Assembly (NCBI RefSeq): GCF_000716715.1
Contig: NZ_JNYJ01000024.1
Location: 124,001-188,000 of the forward strand
Origin: Dactylosporangium aurantiacum
GTDB taxonomy: Bacteria; Actinomycetota; Actinomycetes; Mycobacteriales; Micromonosporaceae
Direction of reading: 5' to 3'
DNA: 64,000 nt
How positions within the stretch are numbered: the stretch's first letter is position 1; every line of letters begins with the position of its first letter. This document shows, one piece after another, positions 24,943 to 37,792 of this stretch. Both the position numbers and the translations under genes were made by a program. The notes under the pieces are model-generated. The model was not told where the DNA came from. It did no database searches and saw only the letters and a program-made list of their open reading frames with translations.

Positions 24943-25550
24943 CCCGCGGTCGTGAGGGTGTCCCACGCGGCCATCGCGCAGGCCACGACCGTCTCCAGCT
25001 CGGCGCGGGTGGCGCCGTCACGGGCCTGGATCGACAGACCCTGCACGACGGTCGTGTAGTAGCGGGCGACGGCGTCGAGGGCGGCGGGCGGCGCGGTGAG
25101 GTCGCCGTCGGCGACGCCGCGGGCGAGCCGGTCACGGATCAGGGCCCGCATGTCGCGCCGCCGCTCGGCGAGGAACTCGCGGATCTCGTCGTTCTCCACG
25201 GCGCCGACCGGGGCGGCGAGGATGAGCATGCAGTAGTGCGGGGTCGCCGGCCCGGTGATCTGGTCGGCGGTGGCGCGCAGCATGGCGTGGACGGCGGCGC
25301 GGGCGGTCGGCTGGTTGCGCAGCGCACGCCTGGGCGGCTCGCCCGAGGTGGCGCCGTACAGGGCCATCACCTTGCGGAAGAGGTCGGCCTTGCTGCCGAA
25401 GCAGGCGTAGATGCTGGCCGAGGCGACCCCCATGGCCTGGGCGAGGTCCTGCAGCGAGGTTCCTTCGTAGCCGCGCTCCCAGAACAGGTCGAGGGCCTGC
25501 CGCAGGGCGGTGTCGGGGTCGAAGGTGCGCGGCCTGCCGCGAGAAGCCAT
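24930..25550 (-). CDS. TetR-family regulator (AcrR/ComR-like)
   Basis: A 206-residue TetR protein: RGRPRTFDPDTALRQALDLFWERGYEGTSLQDLAQAMGVASASIY is the DNA-binding region (residues 4-48), followed by FGSKADLFRKVMALY. The C-terminal half matches the TetR_C_16/YxaF-like set in helix pattern. It is transcribed divergently from the quinone oxidoreductase gene across a 111-bp spacer with two matching operator-like sites, so it most likely represses that gene and itself. The start ATG at 25550 precedes the conserved RGRPR. Confidence 0.92.
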   Translation of the reverse strand: MASRGRPRTFDPDTALRQALDLFWERGYEGTSLQDLAQAMGVASASIYACFGSKADLFRKVMALYGATSGEPPRRALRNQPTARAAVHAMLRATADQITGPATPHYCMLILAAPVGAVENDEIREFLAERRRDMRALIRDRLARGVADGDLTAPPAALDAVARYYTTVVQGLSIQARDGATRAELETVVACAMAAWDTLTTAGQDR

Positions 25551-25570
25551 CTGCGTCGTCTCCGGGATTG

Positions 25571-25586
25571 TTTGTCGTTCGACCAA
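25571..25586. promoter_or_regulatory. TetR operator-like site 1
   Basis: TTTGTCGTTCGACCAA, a near-palindrome with core TCG-tt-CGA. Its reverse-oriented twin lies at 25627-25642; the joint consensus is TTTRTCGWWCGACCAA. It sits 21 bp upstream of the TetR start codon, where bound repressor would block transcription of that gene. Confidence 0.6.
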
Positions 25587-25626
25587 CTTTAGCTTGACCG
25601 CGCTTCGTTCTTCGTGCCAACCTTTT

Positions 25627-25642
25627 TTGGTCGTTCGATAAA
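25627..25642. promoter_or_regulatory. TetR operator-like site 2
   Basis: TTGGTCGTTCGATAAA, inverted relative to site 1, 20 bp upstream of the quinone oxidoreductase start. The two centres are 56 bp apart, so each divergent promoter has its own site. Confidence 0.6.
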
Positions 25643-25661
25643 CAAAACTGAGGAGCCCTGG

Positions 25662-26642
25662 ATGCGCGCGCTGCAGCAGACGTCCCTGAACGGCCCGCAG
25701 GACCTGCGGCTCATCACCGACGCGCCGGTACCTCGACCGGGGCCGGGTGAAGTCCTCATCCGGGTCGCCGCCGCCGGTGTCAACTTCGTCGACGTCTCGC
25801 AGGCCCGCGGCACGTTCGCGGGTGGGCCGCGGCCGCCGTACCTGGCCGGCATCGAGGCCGCCGGCGAGGTCGTCGCTCTCGGCGAGGGCGTGACCGCCCC
25901 GCGCCCCGGCAGCCACGTCGTCGGCGTCAGCATCACCGGCGGCGCGTTCGCCGAATACCTGGCCCTGCCGGCTGCCGCTGCGGCACCGGTGCCGGCGGGC
26001 TGGACCGACGAACAGGCGCTGGGCCTGACGGTGAACTGGCCGACCGCCCTGGCGGCCCTGCGCCCGCTCGGCGGCCTCACCGCGGGCCAGACCGTGCTCA
26101 TCCACGCCGCGGCCGGCGGGACCGGCCAGGCCGCCGTCACCCTGGCCAAGCAGTACGGCGCGACGGTCATCGCCACCGCCTCACCGGCGAAGCACGAGAC
26201 GGTGCGGTCCCTCGGCGCCGACCACGTCATCGACGCCCGCACCCCGGACCTCGCCGCCGAGGTGCTGCGGCTGACCGGCGGCGCGGGCGCCGACCTGGTC
26301 CTGGAGTCGGCCGGCGGCGCCACCTTCGCGGCCGGCCTGGCCGCCACGAAACGAGTCACCGGCCGCGTCGTCGTCTACGGCCTCGCCGGCGGCGACGCCG
26401 CGATCAGCAACTGGGACCTCGTGTACCGCCACCAGGTCCACGTCGTCGGCCTGAACCTCGGCGTGCTCATCCAGGCGGCACCACAGGTCTTCGGCGAGGT
26501 GATGGGTGAGCTGTCGGCGCTGCTCGCCGCCGGGGTGATCGGCCCGGCCCGGCCGACCGCGTACGAGCTGGCGGACGGGCCGAAGGCGCTCATGGACCTG
26601 GCGGCCCGGGCCACCGCGGGCAAGCTGGCGCTGCTCCCCTGA
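25662..26642 (+). CDS. quinone oxidoreductase-like zinc-free MDR protein
   Basis: A 326-residue medium-chain dehydrogenase/reductase. The GroES-like N-terminal half includes PRPGPGEVLIRVAAAGVNFVD, and lacks the zinc-ligand Cys/His set of alcohol dehydrogenases. The NADPH-binding half shows VLIHAAAGGTGQAAVTLAK and GATVIATAS, as in zeta-crystallin/QOR proteins. It probably reduces a quinone or enone substrate. AGGAG lies seven bases before the ATG at 25662. The divergent TetR gene and paired operators suggest induction by an electrophile or quinone (inference). Confidence 0.92.
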   Translation: MRALQQTSLNGPQDLRLITDAPVPRPGPGEVLIRVAAAGVNFVDVSQARGTFAGGPRPPYLAGIEAAGEVVALGEGVTAPRPGSHVVGVSITGGAFAEYLALPAAAAAPVPAGWTDEQALGLTVNWPTALAALRPLGGLTAGQTVLIHAAAGGTGQAAVTLAKQYGATVIATASPAKHETVRSLGADHVIDARTPDLAAEVLRLTGGAGADLVLESAGGATFAAGLAATKRVTGRVVVYGLAGGDAAISNWDLVYRHQVHVVGLNLGVLIQAAPQVFGEVMGELSALLAAGVIGPARPTAYELADGPKALMDLAARATAGKLALLP

Positions 26643-26658
26643 CCCCGGACAGCGTTAA

Positions 26659-26782
26659 CCTGCGAGGCGATCTCGCCTTCCCCGGTGCTATCCGGTTCCG
26701 GTGCCGACACTTCCGTTCGACCTCTCGGTCTCCCGGTGCATCGGCCCGACTGTTTTACCAGCCGCTCGGTCGTCTCGCAGGC
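26659..26782 (-). ncRNA. structured RNA element, copy A
   Basis: A 124-nt segment closed by a perfect 8-bp stem, CCTGCGAG at its 5' end (26781-26774) and CTCGCAGG at its 3' end (26666-26659), on the minus strand. Inside is a GACC-GAGA-GGTC hairpin, i.e. a GNRA-capped stem. It is strongly similar to 41172-41301 in sequence, stem and order of elements; there the tetraloop is GCGA, also GNRA, which favours the minus strand as the RNA strand. No coding potential is shared. No minus-strand gene follows directly, so this copy may be a stand-alone small RNA. It fits no riboswitch consensus I can recall. Confidence 0.55.
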
Positions 26783-26789
26783 AAGTCCT

Positions 26790-26835
26790 ACGCTACGCCC
26801 GTACAAGGCCGGCGCGGGGTGAGCGAGCGGGTGAG
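26790..26835 (-). promoter_or_regulatory. conserved promoter module of RNA copy A
   Basis: On the minus strand, direct repeats CTCACCC (26835-26829 and 26823-26817) are followed after 21 bp by TAGCGT (26795-26790) and after 7 bp by the RNA 5' stem. The same repeats and the same 21-bp and 7-bp spacings occur in front of copy B. There is no convincing -35, so the direct repeat may bind an activator. Confidence 0.5.
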
Positions 26836-26973
26836 TTCGCGCCGTATCGGTGTCGGCCATCCCCGTGATGCCGTAGCGGAGGAGCAGTCCGCGAGCATCG
26901 TGAGGCACAACCGACGAGCCAACGCAGGCAGCTGATCCCCGGCCGATGAGGCCGCGCCGGGTACGGTGCGTCG

Positions 26974-27945
26974 GTGAGCGGACCGACGGCGGAGCCGGAC
27001 CCGGCCCGGCGGACGCGGGCGTTGCTGCTGCTCGCCGACCCGGACCTCGGCGCCCACCCGTTGCGGCTCGGTGCGGCGCAGCGGGCGCTCGACGCGGGCT
27101 GGGCGGGCACGGTTCCCGAGCTGCTCGCCATGCTGCGCAACATCGACGGGCCCGGGCCCGGGCGCGGCGCGGTGGTGACCGACCACGCGGAGGCGCTGCG
27201 GGAGCAGCCGCACTACGGCTATCTCCTCGCCGTGGACCGGGCCCTCGCCGGGCGCGGGGTCCGGGTCATCGCCCGGGCCGTCCAGACGGCCCACGCGCTG
27301 CGGGGTCAGCTCACCGTCGACCTGGCCGCCTCGGTGCCCGCGTTCCCCGACAGCCGCCGGTTCGACGTCGTCTGGGACAGTGCCGGCGGCTGGTCGTACG
27401 CCCTCGACCGCCGCGGCGGCGCCCGGTCGCGCGGCCGGGCCGTGTACTGGCAGCAGGGCCTCGTGCCCGAGCCGGCCGCGGTCGCCGGCTGGATCGCCCG
27501 GTCCCTCGCCGGGGACCTGTCGCTGCCGGCGCGGCAGGGGTGGCGGTTGGACGGCGGCGAGCTGATGACGGCGCTCGGGGCGTACACGTCGCCGACGACC
27601 GGCGACCCGGCGGTGCCGACCCGAACGGCGGCGGTGCGGCCGGGCGACCTCGACCGGATCCTGCGGCGCGGCTTCGACCGCACGCTGCCACCGCCGCCGC
27701 GGGTCGGTGACGACGTCTACGTGCCGTCACGGTGCTGGCGCGACCTCGCGCCCGGTGCCGAGCTGCGCGGCGGGCTGACCCGGATCGTCAAGGTGCGGGA
27801 ACGGCCCGGCGAGCTGGACTGGTACGAGGTGACGATCACCGTCGGCGAGTGGGAGGAGCAGTTCGGCTGGGACCTGCTCGCGGGGATGCAGGCCGAGCTG
27901 CGCCGGGAGCACGGCGACGCCCGCGCCACCCTGGAGGGGTGGTAG
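26974..27945 (+). CDS. uncharacterised protein with DUF6292-like domain
   Basis: A 323-residue cytosolic protein. Residues about 75-180 (HYGYLLAVDRALAGRGV ... FPDSRRFDVVWDSAGGWSYAL) have the look of DUF6292, an actinobacterial domain found in accessory regions. The last 90 residues (VGDDVYVPSRCW ... YEVTITVGEWEEQFGWDLL) form a separate, SH3/KOW-like beta region of unknown role. No catalytic motif is visible. The start is GTG at 26974. The RNA module at 26659-26835 lies upstream on the opposite strand. Function unknown. Confidence 0.65.
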   Translation: MSGPTAEPDPARRTRALLLLADPDLGAHPLRLGAAQRALDAGWAGTVPELLAMLRNIDGPGPGRGAVVTDHAEALREQPHYGYLLAVDRALAGRGVRVIARAVQTAHALRGQLTVDLAASVPAFPDSRRFDVVWDSAGGWSYALDRRGGARSRGRAVYWQQGLVPEPAAVAGWIARSLAGDLSLPARQGWRLDGGELMTALGAYTSPTTGDPAVPTRTAAVRPGDLDRILRRGFDRTLPPPPRVGDDVYVPSRCWRDLAPGAELRGGLTRIVKVRERPGELDWYEVTITVGEWEEQFGWDLLAGMQAELRREHGDARATLEGW

Positions 27946-27962
27946 CGGCACCGGTCGCCGTC

Positions 27963-27981
27963 GCCGTGCGAGGTGCACGGC
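27963..27981. terminator. hairpin between convergent genes
   Basis: GCCGTGC-gaggt-GCACGGC, a 7-bp perfect stem, 18 bp after the DUF6292-like gene stop and 22 bp from the DksA-like gene stop. No T-tract. It may end transcription from both sides. Confidence 0.4.
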
Positions 27982-28002
27982 GGCCGCCGTGGCGGCCGTC
28001 GG

Positions 28003-28293
28003 CTACCGGCAGTCCGAGCAGTGGCGGGCGTGCGGCACCGCTTCCAGCCGCTGCCAGGCGATGGTCGTCCCGCACGCTTCGCAACGGCCGTAGGTGCCCT
28101 CCGACATGCGACGCAACGCCTGTGCGGTGTTGGCGATGCCGCGCCGCGCCGCTTCGACCCTGGCCTCGAACGTGGTGGGGTCCGTCATGCTGCCGCGCAA
28201 CGTGAGCTCGTTCAGCCGGTTGGTGTGGATGGCGAACGCGTGCTCCAGTCTGTCCCGGAGCAGTTCCACTGGTTGCTGCATCGTGCTCGTCAC
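28003..28293 (-). CDS. DksA/TraR-like C4 zinc-finger protein
   Basis: A 96-residue protein with an N-terminal helical hairpin and a C-terminal zinc finger: YGRCEACGTTIAWQRLEAVP then HCSDC, i.e. CxxC-x17-CxxC, the DksA/TraR signature. In proteobacteria such proteins reach into the RNA polymerase secondary channel. Short actinobacterial versions are common but poorly studied, and the acidic coiled-coil tip of DksA is not evident. It stands alone between two hairpin-bounded regions. Confidence 0.9.
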   Translation of the reverse strand: MTSTMQQPVELLRDRLEHAFAIHTNRLNELTLRGSMTDPTTFEARVEAARRGIANTAQALRRMSEGTYGRCEACGTTIAWQRLEAVPHARHCSDCR

Positions 28294-28476
28294 GACGGTC
28301 CTCCTGCCTCACGCTGTGCCCGGGGGCCGGGATCGCGCGGCCTGCGCGCTTCCGCTTCCCGTGCACCTCCAGCGTGCCTGCCGGTACCGGTGACGCCACC
28401 GGCAGCCGTCGGCGAATTCGACCGCCGCGGGTTGCCGGTCGTCGGCAAACCCCCGGCGGTGCACGGTGCCGCCGGA

Positions 28477-31113
28477 TCAGTGCGGCTGCGGGCTGTTCGC
28501 GTGGTCGAGGACCCGGGCGACGGTGTGCAGGAGCTGATGGGCGCTGACCGGCTTGGTGAGCAGGGTCGCGCCCGCCGGGACGGTGCTGCGGGTGGCCAGG
28601 ATCGTCTCGGTGTACCCGGAAAGGTAGACGACGGGCAACCCGGGGTGGGCGGCGGCGAGCGCGGGGCCGTGCATGTCGGGCAGGATCACGTCGGTGAGCA
28701 GCAGCGCGATGCCGGGGTGGGCCGCCGCGAGGTCGCGGGCCTCGGTGACCGTGCCGGCGGACAGGACGGTGTAGCCGGACTGCCGCAGGACGCGTTCGGT
28801 GACGGCGCGCAGGCTGTCGTCGTCCTCGACGAGCAGGATCGTCTCACCGGTGCCCGGCCGGTGCTGCGCGGCGGGTGTGGTGTCCGGTTCGGCGTCCTCG
28901 CCGGTGGCGGGCAGCAGCGCGGTGATGGTGGTGCCGTGGCCGGGCTCGGAGTAGATCTGGGTGTGGCCGCCGGCCTGGGTGATGATGCCGTAGATGGTGG
29001 CCAGGCCCAGACCGGTGCCGTGGCCCTTGGGCTTGGTGGTGAAGAACGGTTCGAAGGCCCGCTCCAGGGTCTCCTTGCTCATGCCGGTGCCGGTGTCGCT
29101 GACCCGCAGCCGCATGTAGCGCCCGGTGTGCACGCCGGGGTGCTGGGCGGTGTAGTGCTCGTCGACGGTGACCGGCGCGGTCTCGATGGTGAGGGTGCCA
29201 CCGCCGGGCATCGCGTCGCGGGCGTTGACCGCGAGGTTGATCAGGACCTGTTCGAGACGGCCGGGGTCGGCGCGGATCGGCCACGGCCGTGGCGCGAGCT
29301 GCATGACGAGGGTGACGTCCTCGCCGAGGGCGCGGCGCAGCAGCGTGTCGAGGTCGGCGATGACGGTGTTGAGGTCCAGGGTGCGGGTCTCGGGTGCCGG
29401 GTCGGCACGGGCGAAGGACAGCAGTTGCCGGGTGAGGGCGGTCGCGCGGTCCCCGGCGGCCACGATCTCGGTGAGGTCGGCGTGCAGGGTCCGCAGGGCC
29501 GGGTCCGCCGCGGCGAGCGGCGCCAGGTCGGCGGCGGCCATGCTCGCGTAACCGTTGATGATGCCGAGCAGGTTGTTGAAGTCGTGCGCGACGCCGGCGG
29601 CGAGCTGGCCGAGGCTCTCCAGCCGGTCCGACTGGCGCAGCCGCCGTTGCAGGTGCTCGCGTTCGGTGACGTCGGTGACGACGGCGCAGCGGGCCTTCCG
29701 GCCGGCGAACGACGTCAGGTACGTGGTGACGCTGACCTCGGTGACCGTGCCGTCGCGTTTGACGTGGCGCTGCGGCCGGTCGCGTTCGACGGGCTCGGAC
29801 GGCGCGTCCCAGCCGGCTTCCGCGCCGGGCTCCGGCGGCGCCTGCAGCTGCGGGTACGCCATGGTGAGCAGCGTGCCGGCGGGCCGGCCGTAGTACGTCT
29901 CGGCGGCCGGGTTGACGGCGACGATGTCGAGGGTGTCGGCGTCGAACAGCACGACCGGGTTCGGGCTGGCGTCGAACATCTGCCGGTAGTTGCGTTCGTG
30001 CTCGCGGGCGGCGTCCTCCGCGCGGCGGCGCTCCTGCAGCTCCCGGCCGACGGTCGCGAGCAGCGCGGTGAACTCGGCACCGAGCTCGGCCACCTCCCGC
30101 GGTCCGGCGACCGCGACGGTCGTGTCCAGGTCGCCGGACGCGGTGGCGGTGCGGACCGCGGTGCGCAGCCGGCCGATCGGGGCGGTGACCCGACGCTGCA
30201 CGACCATCGTGGCCAGCAGCCCCGCGAGCAGGCCGAGCGCCACGATGAGGGACTGGTGGCGGGCGAGCCGGTCGGCGGCGGCCAGCGCGGCCGTGCGGTC
30301 CGCGCCGGCGAAGACCTGCCAGCCGGTGCCGGCGACGGCCGCCCGCCCGTACAGGCGGGGCAGCCCGGTCACGTCGGTGCCGTCGTTCGCCGCCCGCAGC
30401 CGGGTGTCGCGGACCGGCGTGCCCGCCCACCGCAGCCCGTCCGGCCACCGCGTCAGCACGGTCGCGGCGTCCGCGGTGGTGATCAGGAACTCGAGGTGGC
30501 GGGCCCCGGCGAACAGCTTGCCCGCCGCCGCGCCGAGGGCGGTCAGGTCGACGAACGCGGCCGCCACGCCGAGCCCGGGGATCACGGCGGTGACCAGGTA
30601 GGCGGGGCGTCCGGTGCGCTGGTCGCGGACGGGCGCGACGGCCTGCGGCGCGCGCACCGCGCCGGGCAGCCAGGTCGCACCGGCGTAGCCGTCCGCGGGC
30701 TCGCCGCCGGCCGGTGGTCTGGACGAGCACGCGACGGTCCCATCGGGGCGCAGCACGTCCAGGTGCCCGTCGTCGGAGCCACCGAGCGTGAACGCCAGCC
30801 GGCACGCGGCCGGGTCGGCGAACACCTGCGCCACACCGGGGCTGGACGCGACGGCGTCGACCGTGCCGCGCACGATCGCCAGGCTTTCGTCGAGCTGCCG
30901 CGCGGCCAGGTCCGCGGACACGGCGGCATCGGTCCGCGCGGCGGACACGGCGTCGTGCCGGGCCCGCACCCAGCCGGCACCGATGCCTGCCACGGCGGTC
31001 GCCACGAACAGCACCAGCAGCCCGATCAGGTACGACCGCAGCGGCCACCGCCGCCGCACCGGCCCCAGCGCCCCCATGCGCGCCGCCGCGGTGCCGGGCT
31101 CGCGCATGTTCAT
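28477..31113 (-). CDS. hybrid sensor histidine kinase with C-terminal receiver
   Basis: An 878-residue membrane sensor. TM1 is near residues 24-46; an extracellular Cache-like domain follows to about 275, then TM2 (~280-300) and a HAMP region ([14 protein letters not shown]). A PAS domain ([19 protein letters not shown] ... VAVNPAAE) precedes the dimerisation helix [17 protein letters not shown] with phospho-acceptor His510. The ATPase shows [10 protein letters not shown] (N box), DTGTGM and [13 protein letters not shown]. The C-terminal REC domain has LVEDDDSLR, phospho-acceptor Asp808 in LLTDVILPD, and TKP. GGAAGGTGG lies upstream of the ATG at 31113. Target is unknown; no separate regulator gene is adjacent. 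Confidence 0.92.
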   Translation of the reverse strand: MNMREPGTAAARMGALGPVRRRWPLRSYLIGLLVLFVATAVAGIGAGWVRARHDAVSAARTDAAVSADLAARQLDESLAIVRGTVDAVASSPGVAQVFADPAACRLAFTLGGSDDGHLDVLRPDGTVACSSRPPAGGEPADGYAGATWLPGAVRAPQAVAPVRDQRTGRPAYLVTAVIPGLGVAAAFVDLTALGAAAGKLFAGARHLEFLITTADAATVLTRWPDGLRWAGTPVRDTRLRAANDGTDVTGLPRLYGRAAVAGTGWQVFAGADRTAALAAADRLARHQSLIVALGLLAGLLATMVVQRRVTAPIGRLRTAVRTATASGDLDTTVAVAGPREVAELGAEFTALLATVGRELQERRRAEDAAREHERNYRQMFDASPNPVVLFDADTLDIVAVNPAAETYYGRPAGTLLTMAYPQLQAPPEPGAEAGWDAPSEPVERDRPQRHVKRDGTVTEVSVTTYLTSFAGRKARCAVVTDVTEREHLQRRLRQSDRLESLGQLAAGVAHDFNNLLGIINGYASMAAADLAPLAAADPALRTLHADLTEIVAAGDRATALTRQLLSFARADPAPETRTLDLNTVIADLDTLLRRALGEDVTLVMQLAPRPWPIRADPGRLEQVLINLAVNARDAMPGGGTLTIETAPVTVDEHYTAQHPGVHTGRYMRLRVSDTGTGMSKETLERAFEPFFTTKPKGHGTGLGLATIYGIITQAGGHTQIYSEPGHGTTITALLPATGEDAEPDTTPAAQHRPGTGETILLVEDDDSLRAVTERVLRQSGYTVLSAGTVTEARDLAAAHPGIALLLTDVILPDMHGPALAAAHPGLPVVYLSGYTETILATRSTVPAGATLLTKPVSAHQLLHTVARVLDHANSPQPH

Positions 31114-31374
31114 CTGACGGCCACCTTCCCGGCACTCCACGTGACCGCCTCTGACGGTACGCCGGCGGTCCACCCGGTACGCCCGAAAGGCCAACGCCAT
31201 GGCCTTCACCCTCGACATCTCGCTGCCGCGCACCGGCGGTCAGCGAGCAGGCACAGGTCACGGTGGCCGTAGCGCGACCCACGCACCACCGCGATGTTCC
31301 GGTCCTGTACCCATGGCGTTCACCCGGCGCACCTACGGTTTCGGCGCCAGGCGATCACGAGAAGGAGCACCGTC

Positions 31375-31476
31375 ATGTCCGAACTGCTTGCCGCGATCGC
31401 GGTCGAGGTCGTCAGCGCACTGCTGATTTCGTTGGTCGTCGCCGCGTTCCGCCGCCTCGTGAGCCGGCCCGCCTGA
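31375..31476 (+). CDS. 33-residue single-pass membrane peptide
   Basis: ATG at 31375 with AAGGAG nine bases upstream. The product, beginning MSELLAAIAVEVVSALLI and ending VSRPA, is one hydrophobic helix followed by a basic tail. Size and shape resemble small membrane modulators, but no family is recognised. It precedes the small-protein/P-type-ATPase pair by about 90 bp and a hairpin (GCGACCC at 31477, GGGTCGC at 31492) lies right after its stop. Confidence 0.55.
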   Translation: MSELLAAIAVEVVSALLISLVVAAFRRLVSRPA

Positions 31477-31498
31477 GCGACCCGCGATCCGGGGTCGC
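31477..31498 (+). terminator. hairpin after the small membrane peptide gene
   Basis: GCGACCC-n8-GGGTCGC, a 7-bp perfect inverted repeat beginning at the base after the stop codon. Possible terminator or attenuator between the peptide and the ATPase operon. Confidence 0.4.
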
Positions 31499-31565
31499 CG
31501 GGTTGATCACGCACCGCGCGGGTAGGGCACCGTTTCCGGACAACCGCCGGTGGAGGTGCTCATCC

Positions 31566-32140
31566 ATGACGACCCCAATCACCAGCCCACGATCACGCCA
31601 GCAGAAGGCCGCCACGGCGGCGCGCGTCGCCGGCACGCCGGTGCAGGGGCGGCGCCGCAACGCGGCCAAGGACGCCGTCCCCCCGACGGCGACCGAGCGG
31701 GCGAGCCAGACCAAGGAACGCGCGACCGCCGTCGCGACCGCGCCCCCTGTGCCGCCGGAAGTCGCACAGGCCAGGGAACGCACGACCGCGACCGCCGAAC
31801 CGCCCGAATCCAAACTGGTGACGTGGCAGGAAATCCCGATGCCGCACGTCAAGGTGCCGGTCGTCCACATGGCCGGGACGGCGGCACGGTCAATGGTCAC
31901 GAACGTCGGCTGGACGGCGAGAACCATCGGGTCTGCCGTCCCGCAGCCACGGCAGCTGCTGTACTACGGCGGCGTCGGCCTGCTGACCGCGCTCGGCGTG
32001 CTGGAATGGCCCGTCGCCCTCGCCGCCGCGGCGGGGGTCTGGGTGGCGACCCGCAGCGCTCAGCCCGCGCAGCCGCACGGACTGGCGCAGCTGCCGGGCA
32101 GTGAGCCAGAGGTCAAGGCCCGTCCCCTCGCCGCCGCCCA

Positions 32141-32144
<4 letters not shown>
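31566..32144 (+). CDS. membrane-associated accessory protein of the P-type ATPase operon
   Basis: A 192-residue protein. The first 85 residues are Ala/Thr/Arg/Pro-rich and probably disordered. Then VTWQEIPMPHVKVPVVHMAG leads to one or two hydrophobic helices (YYGGVGLLTALGVLEWPVALAAAAGVWVA, about 137-165). It ends with the stop overlapping the ATPase GTG start (GTGA at 32141-32144), so synthesis of the two is coupled. Similar small proteins precede CtpI-like ATPases in other actinomycetes as far as I recall; the role is unproven. Confidence 0.7.
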
Positions 32145-36478
<4,334 letters not shown>

Positions 36479-36569
36479 CCAGGTAGCTCCCGGCCCGCCG
36501 GACGCGCCGGCACCGCCAGGTCGCCGACGGCCGGGTTACGGTCGCACCGGGGATGGGCATGGGGAGGCG

Positions 36570-37763
36570 ATGACGCGTCCCAAACTGCCGCCGCTGCTGG
36601 TGGGCGTGCTGGTGCTGGGCATCGCCGACTCGATGATCGGGCCGTACCTGGTGCTGCTGGGCACGGACCGGGCGCGGCTGAGCCCGGTGCAGGTCGGCGT
36701 GTTCATGTCGCTCATCGCCGCCAGCGGCCTGGCCGTCAGCACGTGGCTCGGCCGCCGCTTCGACGCCTCGCACGGCCGGTGGCCGGCGCTGGTCGCGGTG
36801 GCCGCGCCGGCCGCCGGGTACCTGGCGCTGACCACGACCACCAGCTACGCCCTGCTGCTGCTCATCGCCGGGGCGCTGCTGGGCGCCGGCATGGCCGCGT
36901 TCCCGCAGCTGTTCGCGCTGGCCCGCACGCACCTGGACGGGGCGTCCGGCGCCGGCCGGGCCGGGACACCGCTGCTGCGGTCGGTGTGGTCGCTCGCGTG
37001 GGCGATCGGGCCGTTGATCGGCGCCGGGGTGCTGGCCTGGCAGGGGTACCGCGGGCTCCTCGTGCTCACCGCCCTGGCCTTCGGGCTGGTGGCGCTGCCG
37101 GTGCTGCTGCTCGGACCGACGCCCGCACCCGCGCCCGGGCCGGCCGAGGACGCCGGGGCCCGCCGGGCGGGTCGCACCGTGCTGCTGGCGGCGGCGAGCT
37201 TCACGCTGTTCCACACCGCGATGCTCGCCGGTTCGGTCGCGCTGCCGCTGTACGTGACGCGCACCCTCGATCGCCCGGACAGCGTCGTCGGCCTGCTGTT
37301 CAGTGCCTGCGCGATCGTCGAGATCCCGGCCGCGCTGGCCCTGGTGCTGCTGCCCGAGCGGGCCCGCCGGCGGCCGGTGATCCTGGCCGGCATGGTCGTG
37401 TTCGTCGCCTACTTCCTGCTCGTCGCGGCGAGCACGACCGTCGCGGGGCTGGTCGGCACCCAGGTCGCCCGGGGGGTCGGCATCGCCGTCGTCGGCGCGC
37501 TGGGCATCACGTACATGCAGGACCTCCTGCCGGGCGCTACCGGCCGCGCCACGACCCTGTTCGCCAATACCCTCACCTTCGGCTCGCTGGTGTCCGGTGT
37601 CCTCGGCGGCGCCGCGGTGCAGGCGCTCGGGCCACGGGCGGCGCTGCTGCTGTGCGGCGGGATCGCGGCCGCCGGCTGGGTGCTGCTGGCCGCCGCCGGG
37701 CGGGAGCCGGCCGGCGGCCTGCCGGACGAGGCGGAGGCGGCGCGTCCGGTCGTCGCCCGCTGA
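36570..37763 (+). CDS. MFS transporter, sugar-efflux (SET) type
   Basis: A 397-residue, 12-helix major facilitator. The first half contains the loop 2-3 signature WLGRRFDASHGRWP; helices 4-5 contain AAFPQLFALAR and TPLLRSVWSLAWAIGPLIGAG, closely resembling SetA/SetB sugar efflux transporters. It probably exports sugars or sugar analogues. GGGGAGGCG lies just before the ATG. It follows the ATPase gene by 91 bp and could be co-transcribed, but there is no functional link I can show. Confidence 0.88.
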   Translation: MTRPKLPPLLVGVLVLGIADSMIGPYLVLLGTDRARLSPVQVGVFMSLIAASGLAVSTWLGRRFDASHGRWPALVAVAAPAAGYLALTTTTSYALLLLIAGALLGAGMAAFPQLFALARTHLDGASGAGRAGTPLLRSVWSLAWAIGPLIGAGVLAWQGYRGLLVLTALAFGLVALPVLLLGPTPAPAPGPAEDAGARRAGRTVLLAAASFTLFHTAMLAGSVALPLYVTRTLDRPDSVVGLLFSACAIVEIPAALALVLLPERARRRPVILAGMVVFVAYFLLVAASTTVAGLVGTQVARGVGIAVVGALGITYMQDLLPGATGRATTLFANTLTFGSLVSGVLGGAAVQALGPRAALLLCGGIAAAGWVLLAAAGREPAGGLPDEAEAARPVVAR

Positions 37764-37792
37764 CACCCGCCGACCCGCCCGCGGGCCGGACG

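Noticed and set aside
26659..26835. Assigning the repeated RNA module to the c-di-AMP (ydaO), glycine or cobalamin riboswitch
   Set aside because: The conserved cores of those riboswitches as I know them are not present, and copy A has no gene downstream on the RNA strand.
26375..26908. Peptide-coding interpretation of the duplicated module (both copies translate to ACETxER...RCTxRPRGR on the minus strand)
   Set aside because: The shared peptide follows from shared nucleotides. Copies differ by indels that are not multiples of three, and the frame has no good start.
31185..31340. Two similar short segments starting ATGGCCTTCACCC and ATGGCGTTCACCC before the small membrane peptide gene
   Set aside because: The similarity covers only about 14 bp and neither frame looks like a protein; judged coincidental.
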